64,000 nucleotides of DNA from Rikenella microfusus (GTDB lineage: Bacteria; Bacteroidota; Bacteroidia; Bacteroidales; VadinHA17). Shown here in pieces: positions 37,715-47,380 of this stretch. How positions within the stretch are numbered: position 1 is the stretch's first letter; each line of letters starts with the position of its first letter. The stretch lies in assembly GCA_022736275.1 (NCBI GenBank), contig DZBJ01000009.1, positions 24,127 to 88,126 on the forward strand. The letters run 5' to 3'. A program made the position numbers and the translations under genes. Under the pieces are notes generated by a model that saw only the letters and a list, made by a program, of their open reading frames with translations, was not told where the DNA came from and did not search any database.

Positions 37715-39889
37715 TTGAAGGGACGAGCGCTCATATCCATACTTATTTTCCTCTCCTCTCTTAACATTTACAGTCAGGCCGAATTCAGCGTGGGAAGCCC
37801 TCTGATGCCGGTTGTGGAAGCATGGCATGAGATAGCTGTGGATCCTCAGCAGGTTGAGGTCTTGCGTTCAATTGAACAGGCCAAGGATCAGCCTTATCAG
37901 TTTGCCATACCGGTACCGGTCTCCCTGACGCCTGAGAATTCCGGGTTCATAGTCCACAGGGGCTCCGAGACCATTTGGGTTTTGCCTGTTTCGTCCAAGG
38001 GCGCACTCTCGCTTAACCTGATTCTTTCACCCTTTGACCTTCCTGAAGGGGCATATATTTATATCTATGATCAGGGACACCAGGTAGTACGTGGTGCCTA
38101 TACCCGTGAGAGCGGGACCAACACGCTGACCATGCCCCTGATGCCTGTTCCCGGAGACAGAATGGTGCTTGAGTGCCATTTCCCGGGCAGGAGCATCCCC
38201 CGCGGGTCAGTAGGTGTTACGCAGGTGGCCCATGATTATGCAGGATTCTTCGGGCTTGAAGGGATTAAGGACCTTTATTACGGCAGGTCAGGCGACTGCG
38301 AGGTAGACATCAACTGTTCAACCAACACGAACTATCTTAGAGCAGCCCGCTCAGTGGTGCGTCTTCTTGTTGCCGGTGCCGAACTTTGCACCGGCATACT
38401 GGTCAATACTACAGGAGGTGAATACAAGGCATATGTCCTTACGGCCAACCATTGTATTGATACGGCATCTCTTGCGGCGAATACAATTTTTGTATTCAAT
38501 TATCAGAGCCCGTTCTGTGACGGCCCCGACCTCACTAACATGCATTCACTGGCCGGTTCGCTGCTGCGTGCTGAAAACCCTGATATCGATTTTACACTCG
38601 TGGAACTGAATCAGTTTCCCTCACTTGTCTTCAAGCCCTACCTCTCAGGGTGGGATATCACAGCCACCGTTCCTTCAAATACATTTACAATACACCATCC
38701 CGAGGGTGATGTAAAGAAGATATCAATTGATGACAACGCTCCGATTTCAACCTCTTACCCGATCCCCGGATTTGTGGCAAACAGCTTCTGGCGCATTCTC
38801 AGGTGGGAGATCGGAGCCACGGAGCCCGGGTCATCAGGCGGACCGCTCTTTGACTCCAATGGCAGGCTGAGGGGAACCCTTACCGGGGGAAGTGCAACGT
38901 GTGCTGAGCCGTTAAACGACTATTATGCCAAACTGAGCAGGATGTTCAACATCACCACCATCACCTCCACCAACCTTAAATCGTGGCTTGATCCGGTGGC
39001 AACAGGGGCCACCATCGTCAGCGGCCGCGATCCCTATGCCTACAATCTGTCCAGGGCAGATACCCTCAGGAATATGCCTCTGACTGACCCGGGTACTGCA
39101 GATCTCTACTCATTGCCCGGATGGGGTTATTCCACTGGTCATAATTCCGACAGTCTGATCAGATATGCCGAATACATTACGTTTCCCGGAACAGGGGAGA
39201 TAGCATGGGTAAAGCTGAATATTGCAACCGCAACAAACCTTACAGAGGCAGATTCCGTAAGGGTTTTTCTATGGAACGGAGGGGCACAGCCCGGTTCGGT
39301 CATAGCTTCTAAAATGTATCGTATCAGGGAGGTCAAAAGTAATTATGAGATGGAGGTTGACTTTGGCCGAACCATAAAAGTTACGGGGTCATATTATGTG
39401 GGATACACAGTTTACTACCGGAGCAGGCTAAACTTCCCTCAGCCGCAGTTTGCGGTAAAACACTCCGCACCATGGCCGCTCCTGACGCAGAACACGGCAT
39501 GGTTCCACAACGGCACTTCATGGAGACCGTTCACGCAGCACCCCTCATTCCCTATGGCAACATCACTTGGAATAAATGTGATAATGGTCGAAAATTCCAT
39601 ACTGAACGACATTGAAGACCCTGAATCTGAGGTCGCTCCGCTTAAGGTCTTTCCCAATCCGTTTGGAGGCAGCATCACCTTCAGCATGTCAGGCACCGGT
39701 GTGACGGAAACAACGCTCAGAATATATGACCATGCCGGCAGGGTGGTCAATGCAGGCGAGTACAGGAATATCTTTCCGGGTGATCTCACCGTGGAACTCC
39801 CGGGGCTCCCGCCCGGGATATATCACTATAACCTGAAGAACGATTCAGTGTTCTACAGCGGTACAGTCATCAAAGCAGACCCAAGGTGA
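37715..39889 (+). CDS. T9SS-secreted trypsin-like serine endopeptidase
   Basis: Secreted protease of 724 residues. The start is a TTG at 37715, the only start that supplies the obvious signal peptide (KGRALISILIFLSSLNIYSQ). The trypsin-like domain resembles lysyl endopeptidases and has an intact triad: His246 in TANHC, Asp292 in PDIDFTLVE and Ser374 in PGSSGGP. A beta-rich region follows. The last about 80 residues are a type A T9SS sorting domain (VFPNPFGG near 650, GIYHYNL near the end). It sits between btuG and btuF in the riboswitch operon, and its stop overlaps the btuF start. Cleavage of B12-binding proteins is an attractive but unproven role. Confidence 0.88.
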   Translation: MKGRALISILIFLSSLNIYSQAEFSVGSPLMPVVEAWHEIAVDPQQVEVLRSIEQAKDQPYQFAIPVPVSLTPENSGFIVHRGSETIWVLPVSSKGALSLNLILSPFDLPEGAYIYIYDQGHQVVRGAYTRESGTNTLTMPLMPVPGDRMVLECHFPGRSIPRGSVGVTQVAHDYAGFFGLEGIKDLYYGRSGDCEVDINCSTNTNYLRAARSVVRLLVAGAELCTGILVNTTGGEYKAYVLTANHCIDTASLAANTIFVFNYQSPFCDGPDLTNMHSLAGSLLRAENPDIDFTLVELNQFPSLVFKPYLSGWDITATVPSNTFTIHHPEGDVKKISIDDNAPISTSYPIPGFVANSFWRILRWEIGATEPGSSGGPLFDSNGRLRGTLTGGSATCAEPLNDYYAKLSRMFNITTITSTNLKSWLDPVATGATIVSGRDPYAYNLSRADTLRNMPLTDPGTADLYSLPGWGYSTGHNSDSLIRYAEYITFPGTGEIAWVKLNIATATNLTEADSVRVFLWNGGAQPGSVIASKMYRIREVKSNYEMEVDFGRTIKVTGSYYVGYTVYYRSRLNFPQPQFAVKHSAPWPLLTQNTAWFHNGTSWRPFTQHPSFPMATSLGINVIMVENSILNDIEDPESEVAPLKVFPNPFGGSITFSMSGTGVTETTLRIYDHAGRVVNAGEYRNIFPGDLTVELPGLPPGIYHYNLKNDSVFYSGTVIKADPR

Positions 39890-41022
39890 TGAATCCCGGA
39901 CTCATTGTCGTGGCAGTGACAATCCTTCTCTGTTCATGCCGCCATGGAGGCAGTCCCGCTGCCGTCACTGACGGAGGTACTGCCTGTTCAGCCAGGAGAT
40001 TCCTGCTGGAAGAGAAGCAGGGTTACGCCAGACTTGCCATCAGGGATCCCTGGCAAAACTCCCGTGGCACAGAGCTGATATGGTACCTAGTGGATCATGA
40101 CAGGGTCATTCCTGAAGGAATAGCTGAGGAGCAGGTTATACGCGTACCTGTCAAAAGAATGATCTGCATGTCAACGACTCACCTGGCAATGCTCAGGGCC
40201 CTCGATGCTACCGATGTCCTGGTCGGGATCTCAGGTCCCGGTCTTGTATATGATTCACTTATCCTTGATGCAGTGCACCGTGGTAAAATAGCTGATATCG
40301 GTTATGAGGGGAACCTGAACAGTGAGCTTATAGTAACTCTCCGTCCCGACCTGCTCATGGCCTACGGTGTGGCCGCACCCTCAGCAGGTAATACCGGAAG
40401 GCTCTCCGCGATGGGAGTAAAGGTGCTGTATAATGCAGACTACCTTGAGGAGCATCCCCTGGCCAGGTACGAATGGATACGGCTGTTTGGCCTGCTTACC
40501 GACAGGGAGGCCATGGCAGACAGTCTGTACAGGGAGGTATCGGCAGCCTACATGGAGCTCTCCGGAAATGTTAGCAAGCTTATAAAGGAGAGGCCTGATG
40601 TGCTGCTGGGGGCTCCGTGGGAAGACGTATGGTATGTTTCTCCTTCAAACTCCTATATTGGGCAACTTATTGAAGATGCCGGAGGGCATTATATTTTCAG
40701 TGATCTCTCAGAGGCTCATTCAGTACCTTTCTCTGTCGAGGCTGTCTTTGAACGTGCCACGGAGGCCGATATCTGGATAAATCCCGGGACGGCAGAGAGC
40801 CTGGCTGACATTGGTGCCGCTGACCATCGGATGATGCGGCTGCCCGTCTATGACCGGGGAGGGGTGTGGAACAACAGGAACAGGATGACAGGCAAGGGTG
40901 GCAATGACTACTGGGAGAGTGCTGTGGTGAGGCCTGACCTGCTGCTCCGGGATATGGTTTCCATAATTCACCCGGAGCTTCTGCCCGACCACCGGCAGTA
41001 CTATTTCATGAGACTGAAATGA
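39889..41022 (+). CDS. btuF: Cobalamin-type ABC transporter substrate-binding lipoprotein
   Basis: Periplasmic binding protein of 377 residues. The ATG at 39889 overlaps the protease stop in TGATG; a GTG one codon earlier is an alternative. The signal sequence ends in LLCSC (Cys15 or Cys17 lipidated). The class III binding-protein fold shows MICMSTTHLAMLRAL and DIGYEGNLNSELIVTLRPDL, as in BtuF/FhuD-type proteins. The family also carries iron-siderophore binders. The B12 riboswitch, the btuB and btuG-like genes and the following permease and ATPase favour cobalamin. It overlaps btuC by 4 bases. Confidence 0.87.
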   Translation: MNPGLIVVAVTILLCSCRHGGSPAAVTDGGTACSARRFLLEEKQGYARLAIRDPWQNSRGTELIWYLVDHDRVIPEGIAEEQVIRVPVKRMICMSTTHLAMLRALDATDVLVGISGPGLVYDSLILDAVHRGKIADIGYEGNLNSELIVTLRPDLLMAYGVAAPSAGNTGRLSAMGVKVLYNADYLEEHPLARYEWIRLFGLLTDREAMADSLYREVSAAYMELSGNVSKLIKERPDVLLGAPWEDVWYVSPSNSYIGQLIEDAGGHYIFSDLSEAHSVPFSVEAVFERATEADIWINPGTAESLADIGAADHRMMRLPVYDRGGVWNNRNRMTGKGGNDYWESAVVRPDLLLRDMVSIIHPELLPDHRQYYFMRLK

Positions 41023-42053
41023 AGATCGGAATATCACGGCTGACTCTGGCAATGACAGGGCTTTTATTCCTGGTATTCATTCTTTTCATTGCTGATCTGC
41101 TTACCGGCAGCACACGTATTGAAACTTCAGAGGTCATAAGATCTCTCTTTGGCCGGGGCACAACGGGTGATGAGATCATTGTCACACAGTTTCGCCTGCC
41201 CAAGGCCCTCACGGCAATAATTGCAGGCGCGGCCATGGCTGTCAGCGGACTGCTGATGCAGACATTGTTTCGCAATCCTCTTGCCGGTCCTGATGTTCTT
41301 GGTGTCAGCTCCGGCGCCGGCCTGGGCGTAGCACTCACCCTCCTCACACTGTCACCTCTCTTCACCCTCTCCGCCGGCAGCGCCCTGCAGGGATGGGGCC
41401 TGATACTGGCTGCGTGGGCCGGCGCCGGAGCGGTGATGATGATAATAATGGCAGTCTCCGCCCGGATGCGTGATATAATGACAGTGCTGATAGTGGGCCT
41501 GTTGCTGGCAAGTGCCATATCTGCAGTGGTGAGCCTGCTTCAGTACTTCAGCAATGAGACCATGCTCCGGACCTATGTGATCTGGACCATGGGCAACCTT
41601 GGGAATATCTCGTACCCTCAGATACGGGCCCTGGCTCTGGCTACAGCTGCAGGTCTCTTCATGGCTTTCCTTATGGTAAAGCCACTGAATGCGATGCTGA
41701 TGGGCGAAACCTTCTCGCGGACAGTGGGAGTGAGGATGAACCGTACGAGGATCATCCTGCTTGCTGCAGCAAGCATTCTTGCGGGAAGTGTAACTGCATT
41801 CTGCGGCCCCCTGGCCTTCATTGGTGTGGCAGTGCCTCACATCGGACGGCTGGTGTTCGGAACGACGGATCACCGTATTCTTATGCCCGGTGTCGCTCTC
41901 TGCGGTTCCGTGGTGCTGCTGCTGAGTGATATCATATCAGCTCTTCCGGGAGGCGGACATATTATACCGGTCAACACCGTCACCTCACTGATTGGAATAC
42001 CGGTAGTATTATGGATAATCCTCGGAAAGACCGGATTGGGAAGGAGGTTCTGA
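41019..42053 (+). CDS. btuC: FecCD-family ABC permease, cobalamin-type
   Basis: Inner-membrane permease of 344 residues with about ten helices. FecCD landmarks are present: QFRLPKALTAIIAGAAMAVS (about 46-65), NPLAGPDVLGVSSGAGLG (about 86-103), GFTI-like TVGVRMNRTR and FIGVAVPHIGR near 268. It forms the membrane channel with the following ATPase. The start ATG overlaps the btuF stop (ATGA) and its stop overlaps the btuD start, so the three are translationally coupled. Confidence 0.92.
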   Translation: MKIGISRLTLAMTGLLFLVFILFIADLLTGSTRIETSEVIRSLFGRGTTGDEIIVTQFRLPKALTAIIAGAAMAVSGLLMQTLFRNPLAGPDVLGVSSGAGLGVALTLLTLSPLFTLSAGSALQGWGLILAAWAGAGAVMMIIMAVSARMRDIMTVLIVGLLLASAISAVVSLLQYFSNETMLRTYVIWTMGNLGNISYPQIRALALATAAGLFMAFLMVKPLNAMLMGETFSRTVGVRMNRTRIILLAAASILAGSVTAFCGPLAFIGVAVPHIGRLVFGTTDHRILMPGVALCGSVVLLLSDIISALPGGGHIIPVNTVTSLIGIPVVLWIILGKTGLGRRF

Positions 42054-43054
42054 TGCGAAGAAGGGATATCACGGCTGAGACAAACGACCTGGCAATAGGA
42101 TACCGTTCGCGCAACAGGGTGAACCTGGTGATGCAGCATCTTTCGCTTCAGGCACGTAAGGGAGAGCTCGTTGCCCTGATCGGGCGCAACGGTGCCGGTA
42201 AAAGCTCTCTTCTCAGAACCCTTGTAGGCCTGCAGCCTTCACTTGGCGGATCAATAAAACTACAGGGAAAAGATCTGCAATCAATAGAATCACCAATTCT
42301 GCCAAGGATTGTGAGCTTTGCCTCAACAGAACCCATGGCCGTACGAAATATCAAGGTGCGTGATGTGGTGGCTCTGGGCCGGTTCCCCTTCACCAACTGG
42401 ATAGGGACCCTTGCCCGTGAGGACGAGGAGGCTGTCAATGAGGCACTTGAAGCCACCGGGATGATGTTGCTCTCCGGGCGAAGCATTGATAATATTTCTG
42501 ACGGCGAGAGACAGCGAACGCTTATAGCGCGGTCACTGGCCCAGGACACAGAGCTGCTGGTCATGGATGAACCAACGGCATTCCTTGATCTTCCCTCCAG
42601 GTACAGTATCGTCAGCCTCCTGAGACAGTTGACCAGAGAGCGCGACAAATGTGTCATCTACTCAACCCATGACCTTGATACGGCAATCAATGAAGCCGAC
42701 AGAATATGGCTCATGACAGGAACGGGGATAGCCGATGGAGCCCCCGAGGACCTGATACTCACCGGTACTGTTGCCAGGGCCTTTGAAAGTCCGCTGCTTG
42801 CTTTCAGCAGCAGCGAAGGAACCTTCAGCTTCATCAGGGGCAATCAGACAGGAATAGCCCTGGAGGGCACAAGCCTGGCGGCGCAACTGACTGAGAAGGC
42901 CCTGTCAAGGTGCGGATACAGGAATGACCCGCATGCTGAGTTGAAAATTATAGTAAGGGATAACCCTGACGGTACAGAATGGAGCGTGGTGAACGGACTG
43001 CAGACAGAACAGTTCAGGTCACTGTATGACCTTGTCAGTCACCTGCCAGGCTGA
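42053..43054 (+). CDS. btuD: ABC transporter ATPase, cobalamin-type
   Basis: Cytoplasmic ATPase of 333 residues powering the BtuC-type permease. Walker A is GRNGAGKSS (about residues 44-52), signature SDGERQR, Walker B LLVMDEPTAFLD and the switch His in YSTHD. The ATG at 42053 is chosen because a strong AAGGAGG lies 6 bases upstream and it overlaps the btuC stop by one base. The in-frame ATG at 42011 lies inside btuC. The extra C-terminal 80 residues after the ATPase core are found in some FecE-type ATPases and have no clear function. It ends the B12 operon, 5 bases before a convergent gene. Confidence 0.9.
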   Translation: MRRRDITAETNDLAIGYRSRNRVNLVMQHLSLQARKGELVALIGRNGAGKSSLLRTLVGLQPSLGGSIKLQGKDLQSIESPILPRIVSFASTEPMAVRNIKVRDVVALGRFPFTNWIGTLAREDEEAVNEALEATGMMLLSGRSIDNISDGERQRTLIARSLAQDTELLVMDEPTAFLDLPSRYSIVSLLRQLTRERDKCVIYSTHDLDTAINEADRIWLMTGTGIADGAPEDLILTGTVARAFESPLLAFSSSEGTFSFIRGNQTGIALEGTSLAAQLTEKALSRCGYRNDPHAELKIIVRDNPDGTEWSVVNGLQTEQFRSLYDLVSHLPG

Positions 43055-43059
43055 GTCTG

Positions 43060-44487
43060 TCATTCACCCTGAAATTTTCGGTAGGCATCAATAAATGAGG
43101 AAATGTCCTCTGCAGCAAGTCTTTTTGCGATTATTTTCTTGTCCCTGTCAAGGATATATATCAGCGGAGTGGATTCCACATTGTAGTAGTAATCAAACCG
43201 GCTCAGTCGCTGAGGATCCCATCCGTTGATCCAGCTCAGCCCGTGATCTGCAATATACTTCTCCCAGACCACCCTGTCATCGCTGGTGCAGACGGCAAAG
43301 ACCTCTATCCCGTGTGACCTGTGTTTCTCATAGTACTCCTTGAGCATTGGTGTTGCAACCTTGCAGTGGCCACAGTCAGGCTCCCAGAAATAAACAATTG
43401 TGAAGTCGGCAGTCACGTCATACAGAGAGACATAATGACCTGCAAATGAGTTCATCAGGAGCTCAGGCGCCTTCTTCCCGATAAGATTTGGTCTCAGCCT
43501 TTCTACCCTCTTTTTCAGGTCGGTGATATACTCCTCTGATACCCAGGGCGCCCTGCCGGAGAGATAAATGCTGTCAGCCAGGTGAACCACAACGGCATCG
43601 TGCCCCATGATCTCACTCGATGCGTACCTGTTCATCAGCCACACTGCCACATACTGGAATACATCATCATCTGATCCGCTCATAGCCAGTACCCTGTCAG
43701 CCTCCATGATGATCGAGTCAGGCATCTGTATCACCACCTGCCTGAAGAACTGGTCAAGCTTTCCGCCCAGGACAGGGCTGCGTATTAGCCCCGGCTCCGT
43801 GAAATCGATGTTGTCAAAAAAATGATTCTTGTAATAGAGATATGACATCAGTCGCGATACGGAGTCGCGTTTTGCAGTTCCCGGAGGGATTGCCGGGTCA
43901 GGAATCTCCACCGGGATGATTGATCTGGCAATTGCCCCGAGGAGGGTGCCCCTGTTGGATTCGGCTGTCTCACTGAGAAACTGCTTCATCTTTTTCTCCT
44001 GGTCACCCAGTTGCTTCTTCAGTTCTGCAGCTTCAGCACCTGAGGGTGATGCTGCGTTAAGTTTCGTACTCAGAGTCATCGCCCTGTCCTGGAGCTTTTT
44101 CCATCCTCTCTGGTATTCGAGAAAGCGGTTGTTATCCTCTGAACCTTTAAAAGAAACTGTTCCTGCCGGATCATTAATGTCACAGGCAATCTCAAAATGC
44201 TGGTCGTCAGTAATCAGAAACTCAAAGAAGGTGTTGTTCGGCAGCACGATCATATAGACCCCACGGGGGAGCTTGTCAGCTCCGGTGAACCTGCCGGCAC
44301 CGCTGTTATCAGTGTTCAGGCTGTCTTTTACATACTGCTGATTGCCAACATGATATGCGAGTCTGATTTTTGCTGCACCGGCGCCTTTTAAAGCAACCGT
44401 TACCGAATGGCCTGTCTGACCGCTAAGCAGGTTGAATGAATTCAGAAAAACAGAAAAGAGAATTACTGCAGAATATCGTATTATCAT
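43060..44487 (-). CDS. TlpA-like thiol-disulfide oxidoreductase with DUF4369-like N domain
   Basis: Envelope protein of 475 residues. A signal peptide (ending LLSGQ) precedes a beta-rich DUF4369-like domain (about 28-120), a helical DUF5106-like middle and a thioredoxin-fold domain from about 340. The redox pair is CGHC (about residues 372-375, in EPDCGHCKVATP). Such Bacteroidota proteins reduce or isomerise disulfides in the periplasm. The precise partner is unknown. It is a single gene on the minus strand, convergent with btuD. Confidence 0.88.
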   Translation of the reverse strand: MIIRYSAVILFSVFLNSFNLLSGQTGHSVTVALKGAGAAKIRLAYHVGNQQYVKDSLNTDNSGAGRFTGADKLPRGVYMIVLPNNTFFEFLITDDQHFEIACDINDPAGTVSFKGSEDNNRFLEYQRGWKKLQDRAMTLSTKLNAASPSGAEAAELKKQLGDQEKKMKQFLSETAESNRGTLLGAIARSIIPVEIPDPAIPPGTAKRDSVSRLMSYLYYKNHFFDNIDFTEPGLIRSPVLGGKLDQFFRQVVIQMPDSIIMEADRVLAMSGSDDDVFQYVAVWLMNRYASSEIMGHDAVVVHLADSIYLSGRAPWVSEEYITDLKKRVERLRPNLIGKKAPELLMNSFAGHYVSLYDVTADFTIVYFWEPDCGHCKVATPMLKEYYEKHRSHGIEVFAVCTSDDRVVWEKYIADHGLSWINGWDPQRLSRFDYYYNVESTPLIYILDRDKKIIAKRLAAEDISSFIDAYRKFQGE

Positions 44488-44532
44488 TTGATATAAAATT
44501 TCAATTCACCACTGTACAATTTCCCTGCCATT

Positions 44533-45234
44533 TCAGTTGTTCATATCCACCCTGATGATTTCCGCATAACCTGAAGCTGTAATGACTGCCCTGAGCGCAA
44601 AATTGAATCGGTTCAGTTCAGTGCAAAGAAAAAAATCGGTGGGAGGGCTGAAGGAAAGGTTCTCAGGACTGAAGAATCGGCTTCCCGAACCGTTTCTAAG
44701 GGAGGCTATTTCAGCGGAAATATCATTCTCATTGCCACTCAGAAGTTCCCTGATATACCTGGCACAGATTAGATCCTCCTCGGCAGACTCACTGCCCCTG
44801 TATCCCATAGCCACGAGTGTGACGGTATCAGGATTAAGCATGGATATATATGACGCCACCGCCCCTGCGTTAACCAGTGATGCGCCCAGTATTTCAGATG
44901 CCCCGGAGGCGTTCAGTATGCCTTTGGTGCCTGCGGTTGTGCAATGTATTATCGTTTTGCCCTGAATCTCTCCGGTCAGCATTTCAGTAGGGCTGTTGCC
45001 GAGGTCAAAACCTTCGGGTTTCCTTTCGTTCTGTTCACCCGCAATAATTGCATCAGCCTTAAGTTTATCCTTAAGAGCAAATGCCTCGGCAGGGGTTGCA
45101 ACGTCAATAAGTCGTTTGATGCCGTTGTCGAAGGCATAGCATGCGGTGCTGAACGCCCGGAAGACATCAACGATAACTGTCACGCCCTGAGCCTCCTGCG
45201 CCCCTTTGACAAATTCTTTAATTGTAATATTCAT
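44533..45234 (-). CDS. comB: ComB-like 2-phosphosulfolactate phosphatase family protein
   Basis: The family removes phosphate from 2-phosphosulfolactate, the second step of coenzyme M synthesis in methanogens. Many bacteria carry homologues, where the product may serve sulfolactate metabolism. From the ATG at 45234 there are 233 residues with VDVFRAFSTACYAF near 20, GEQNERKPEGFDLGNSP near 65, CTTAGTKGI near 97 and MGYRGSESAEEDLICA near 150, all ComB-type motifs. The longer frame to 45360 is not supported. No other coenzyme M or sulfolactate gene is nearby, so the physiological substrate is uncertain. Confidence 0.82.
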   Translation of the reverse strand: MNITIKEFVKGAQEAQGVTVIVDVFRAFSTACYAFDNGIKRLIDVATPAEAFALKDKLKADAIIAGEQNERKPEGFDLGNSPTEMLTGEIQGKTIIHCTTAGTKGILNASGASEILGASLVNAGAVASYISMLNPDTVTLVAMGYRGSESAEEDLICARYIRELLSGNENDISAEIASLRNGSGSRFFSPENLSFSPPTDFFLCTELNRFNFALRAVITASGYAEIIRVDMNN

Positions 45235-45285
45235 CTTACTCTCTTCAAATTGTGAAGATAATAATAGTGTTTGAAGATCATTTCT

Positions 45286-45293
45286 TAAATTTG
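45286..45293 (+). promoter_or_regulatory. Putative -7 box (TAAATTTG) of the YihY gene
   Basis: TAAATTTG lies 28 bases upstream of the ATG at 45322. Confidence 0.5.
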
Positions 45294-45321
45294 CCTTCCG
45301 GCAATAATCGCCAGATAACTG

Positions 45322-46656
45322 ATGGGACCTATTAAGAGGATCATCCAGAAATTTCTGCAAAGTACAGCTGAAAGCCGCAGGGCTGTCACAGAGAGAATCA
45401 GGAAATATGTACCATTCTGGGTTCGCCAGAGACGAATTGTATATCTCCTTTACGTAGGAATAAAGAGGGACAGTATTTATATAAAGGCTTCCGCCCTTAC
45501 CTTTTTTACTATTCAGTCAGTTATACCCCTTGTTGCCCTTTTCTTTGGAATTGCCAAGGGTTTCGGGCTCTCTGACGAGTTGAGGGCACAGATCATAATG
45601 CAGTTCCAAAACCAGGAGCAGGTGATGAACTGGATCCTTGATTTTGCCAACAATACGCTGGAGCAGACCAGCGGAGGATGGCTGGCAGCGATAGGTGTGG
45701 CTTTCCTCTTTTCCACCGTGGGCCAGCTTCTGAGGTATGTTGAGTCCGCCTTCAATTCGATATGGAAGGTGGAGGAGACCAGGGTGTGGTATCGTCAGGT
45801 AACTGATTACCTCGCGGTGATCATTCTTGTACCTGCCCTGTTTATTGCCTCCAGCAGTGCTACTGTACTTGCCACCACCAAACTGAATGATATTCTTACC
45901 CGGTCTGACATGCTCGACGTGCTGAAACCGGTGGTGAGCTTCCTAGTAACCCTTATTCCCTTTATTCTGCTTTTCACTCTCGCCAGCGCTGCATTTCTGG
46001 CAATGCCCAACACCAGGGTAAAAATCCGTTCGGCTCTCTTTGCCGGCCTGATTGCCGGCATAGCCCTTCAGTTACTGCAAATAGTATATGTTGAGTCGCA
46101 GATGGGAATTTCAAGGCTTGGCACACTTTACGGAAGCTTTGCCGCCGTTCCCCTTCTCATGATCTGGATACAGATGAGCTGGGTGGTATTGCTGATGGGA
46201 GCCCAGCTGTCATATTACATGCAGAACATAACCCGGTACGAGTTTGAGTTTGACGTTCAAACGGTTTCGCCAAGACAAAAGAAAAGGCTGACACTGCTTG
46301 TCATGCATTCGCTGGTGGAAGACTTTGTCAAGGGGGTGAAGCCGAGGGCACCTGAGGAGATATCCCTGGAACTGAGCCTCCCGGTAAGGACGGTGCATGA
46401 CTGTCTTGAGATGCTTCGTGACGCAGCAATGGTCACTGAAGTTTGGAATGAGGAGTATGAGAGGTATGTTTATCAGCCGGCGACCGACATAAATAAGATG
46501 ACCCTCTCCTTTGTGCTTGAGAAGATTGAGACCTCCGGATCACTTCACAAGGTGGTGATCAACAATGCCGATTACAGGAAAATCGATGCAGCCCTGACAA
46601 AATTCGAAACTATTGTTGCTTCGTCAGAAGTCAACGTACTTCTGCGTGATATTTAG
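45322..46656 (+). CDS. YihY/BrkB family inner-membrane protein with winged-helix-like tail
   Basis: Protein of 444 residues. About six membrane helices lie between residues 40 and 300, with the YihY landmarks ALTFFTIQSVIPLVAL, STVGQLLRYVESAFNSIW and TLYGSFAAVPLLMIWIQMSW. The C-terminal 130 residues are soluble and look like a winged-helix module (PEEISLELSLPVRTVHDCLE), a common feature in Bacteroidota members. The old annotation as ribonuclease BN is wrong for this family, and its function remains unknown. It is convergent with the BioG-like gene with a 4-base gap. Confidence 0.87.
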   Translation: MGPIKRIIQKFLQSTAESRRAVTERIRKYVPFWVRQRRIVYLLYVGIKRDSIYIKASALTFFTIQSVIPLVALFFGIAKGFGLSDELRAQIIMQFQNQEQVMNWILDFANNTLEQTSGGWLAAIGVAFLFSTVGQLLRYVESAFNSIWKVEETRVWYRQVTDYLAVIILVPALFIASSSATVLATTKLNDILTRSDMLDVLKPVVSFLVTLIPFILLFTLASAAFLAMPNTRVKIRSALFAGLIAGIALQLLQIVYVESQMGISRLGTLYGSFAAVPLLMIWIQMSWVVLLMGAQLSYYMQNITRYEFEFDVQTVSPRQKKRLTLLVMHSLVEDFVKGVKPRAPEEISLELSLPVRTVHDCLEMLRDAAMVTEVWNEEYERYVYQPATDINKMTLSFVLEKIETSGSLHKVVINNADYRKIDAALTKFETIVASSEVNVLLRDI

Positions 46657-46660
46657 GTGC

Positions 46661-47362
46661 TTATTTATTGCGGAAGGGTGAGAGGCGGAAGCGTCTCACG
46701 TATCTTATCAGCTCCTCCAGAGAGTTCCAGTTGTCGAACAGGTAATGCGGCGCTTCAACAATGATCTGTCTTGTCTCAGGGTGCATTGACCAGTAGCTGA
46801 TGAGATTTGATGACCTGAAAACACGGTCCTCCGACCCGATAAGGGAATAATCCCATACAAAACCTGTCTGGATCGGCTCCATCATCCTGTTGTAGAGCCA
46901 CCTCAGCTCATCGTGTAGCGATTTAACGGTACGGGTGGGAATATTCTGCCTGTTCATTTCAAAACGGGTCCTGGTGCCAAAAACCCTGAGGTAAAACTTA
47001 CCCATGCTGTAGTTGGAGATATTTTCCATGGTGGCCTCGAAGATTCTCAGCGGGATTCCGTACTTGTCATCTGCGGCAACGGGTGTACCGTTAATGGCAA
47101 TCGTAAGGTCAGGCCTGATGCCCATTTTCCTGCTGTAATATTCTGCCGCCCATACCCCCAGCGACCAGCCTATCACCGTCACCCTCCTGTAAGTCTTCAT
47201 CTCAGGCAGTATCAGTGGCTCGTCTGCCGAATAATTATAGAACAGTATAAAGTCAAAATTATCAGTGCAGAGATTTGAGAATGCCTTCTCATCAATACCC
47301 CATGTGCCAAAGAGAATAACCAGATCCCTGTTGTTTTCAAATCTGCGAAGAAAGGTTTTCAT
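46661..47362 (-). CDS. bioG: BioG-like (DUF452) alpha/beta hydrolase
   Basis: BioG hydrolyses pimeloyl-ACP methyl ester to end the BioC-BioG route to pimeloyl-ACP in biotin synthesis. The 233 residues have the nucleophile elbow GWSLGVW (Ser near 68), a candidate acid in GSEDRVF and the late His in APHYLFD. DUF452 landmarks such as LILFGTWG-like FGTWGIDE and INGTPVAADDKYGIP are present. No bioC or other biotin gene is in the window, so the assignment rests on the family. The long non-coding region upstream holds a structured-RNA candidate. Confidence 0.82.
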   Translation of the reverse strand: MKTFLRRFENNRDLVILFGTWGIDEKAFSNLCTDNFDFILFYNYSADEPLILPEMKTYRRVTVIGWSLGVWAAEYYSRKMGIRPDLTIAINGTPVAADDKYGIPLRIFEATMENISNYSMGKFYLRVFGTRTRFEMNRQNIPTRTVKSLHDELRWLYNRMMEPIQTGFVWDYSLIGSEDRVFRSSNLISYWSMHPETRQIIVEAPHYLFDNWNSLEELIRYVRRFRLSPFRNK

Positions 47363-47380
47363 GGGCTGGCACCAAAGAAA

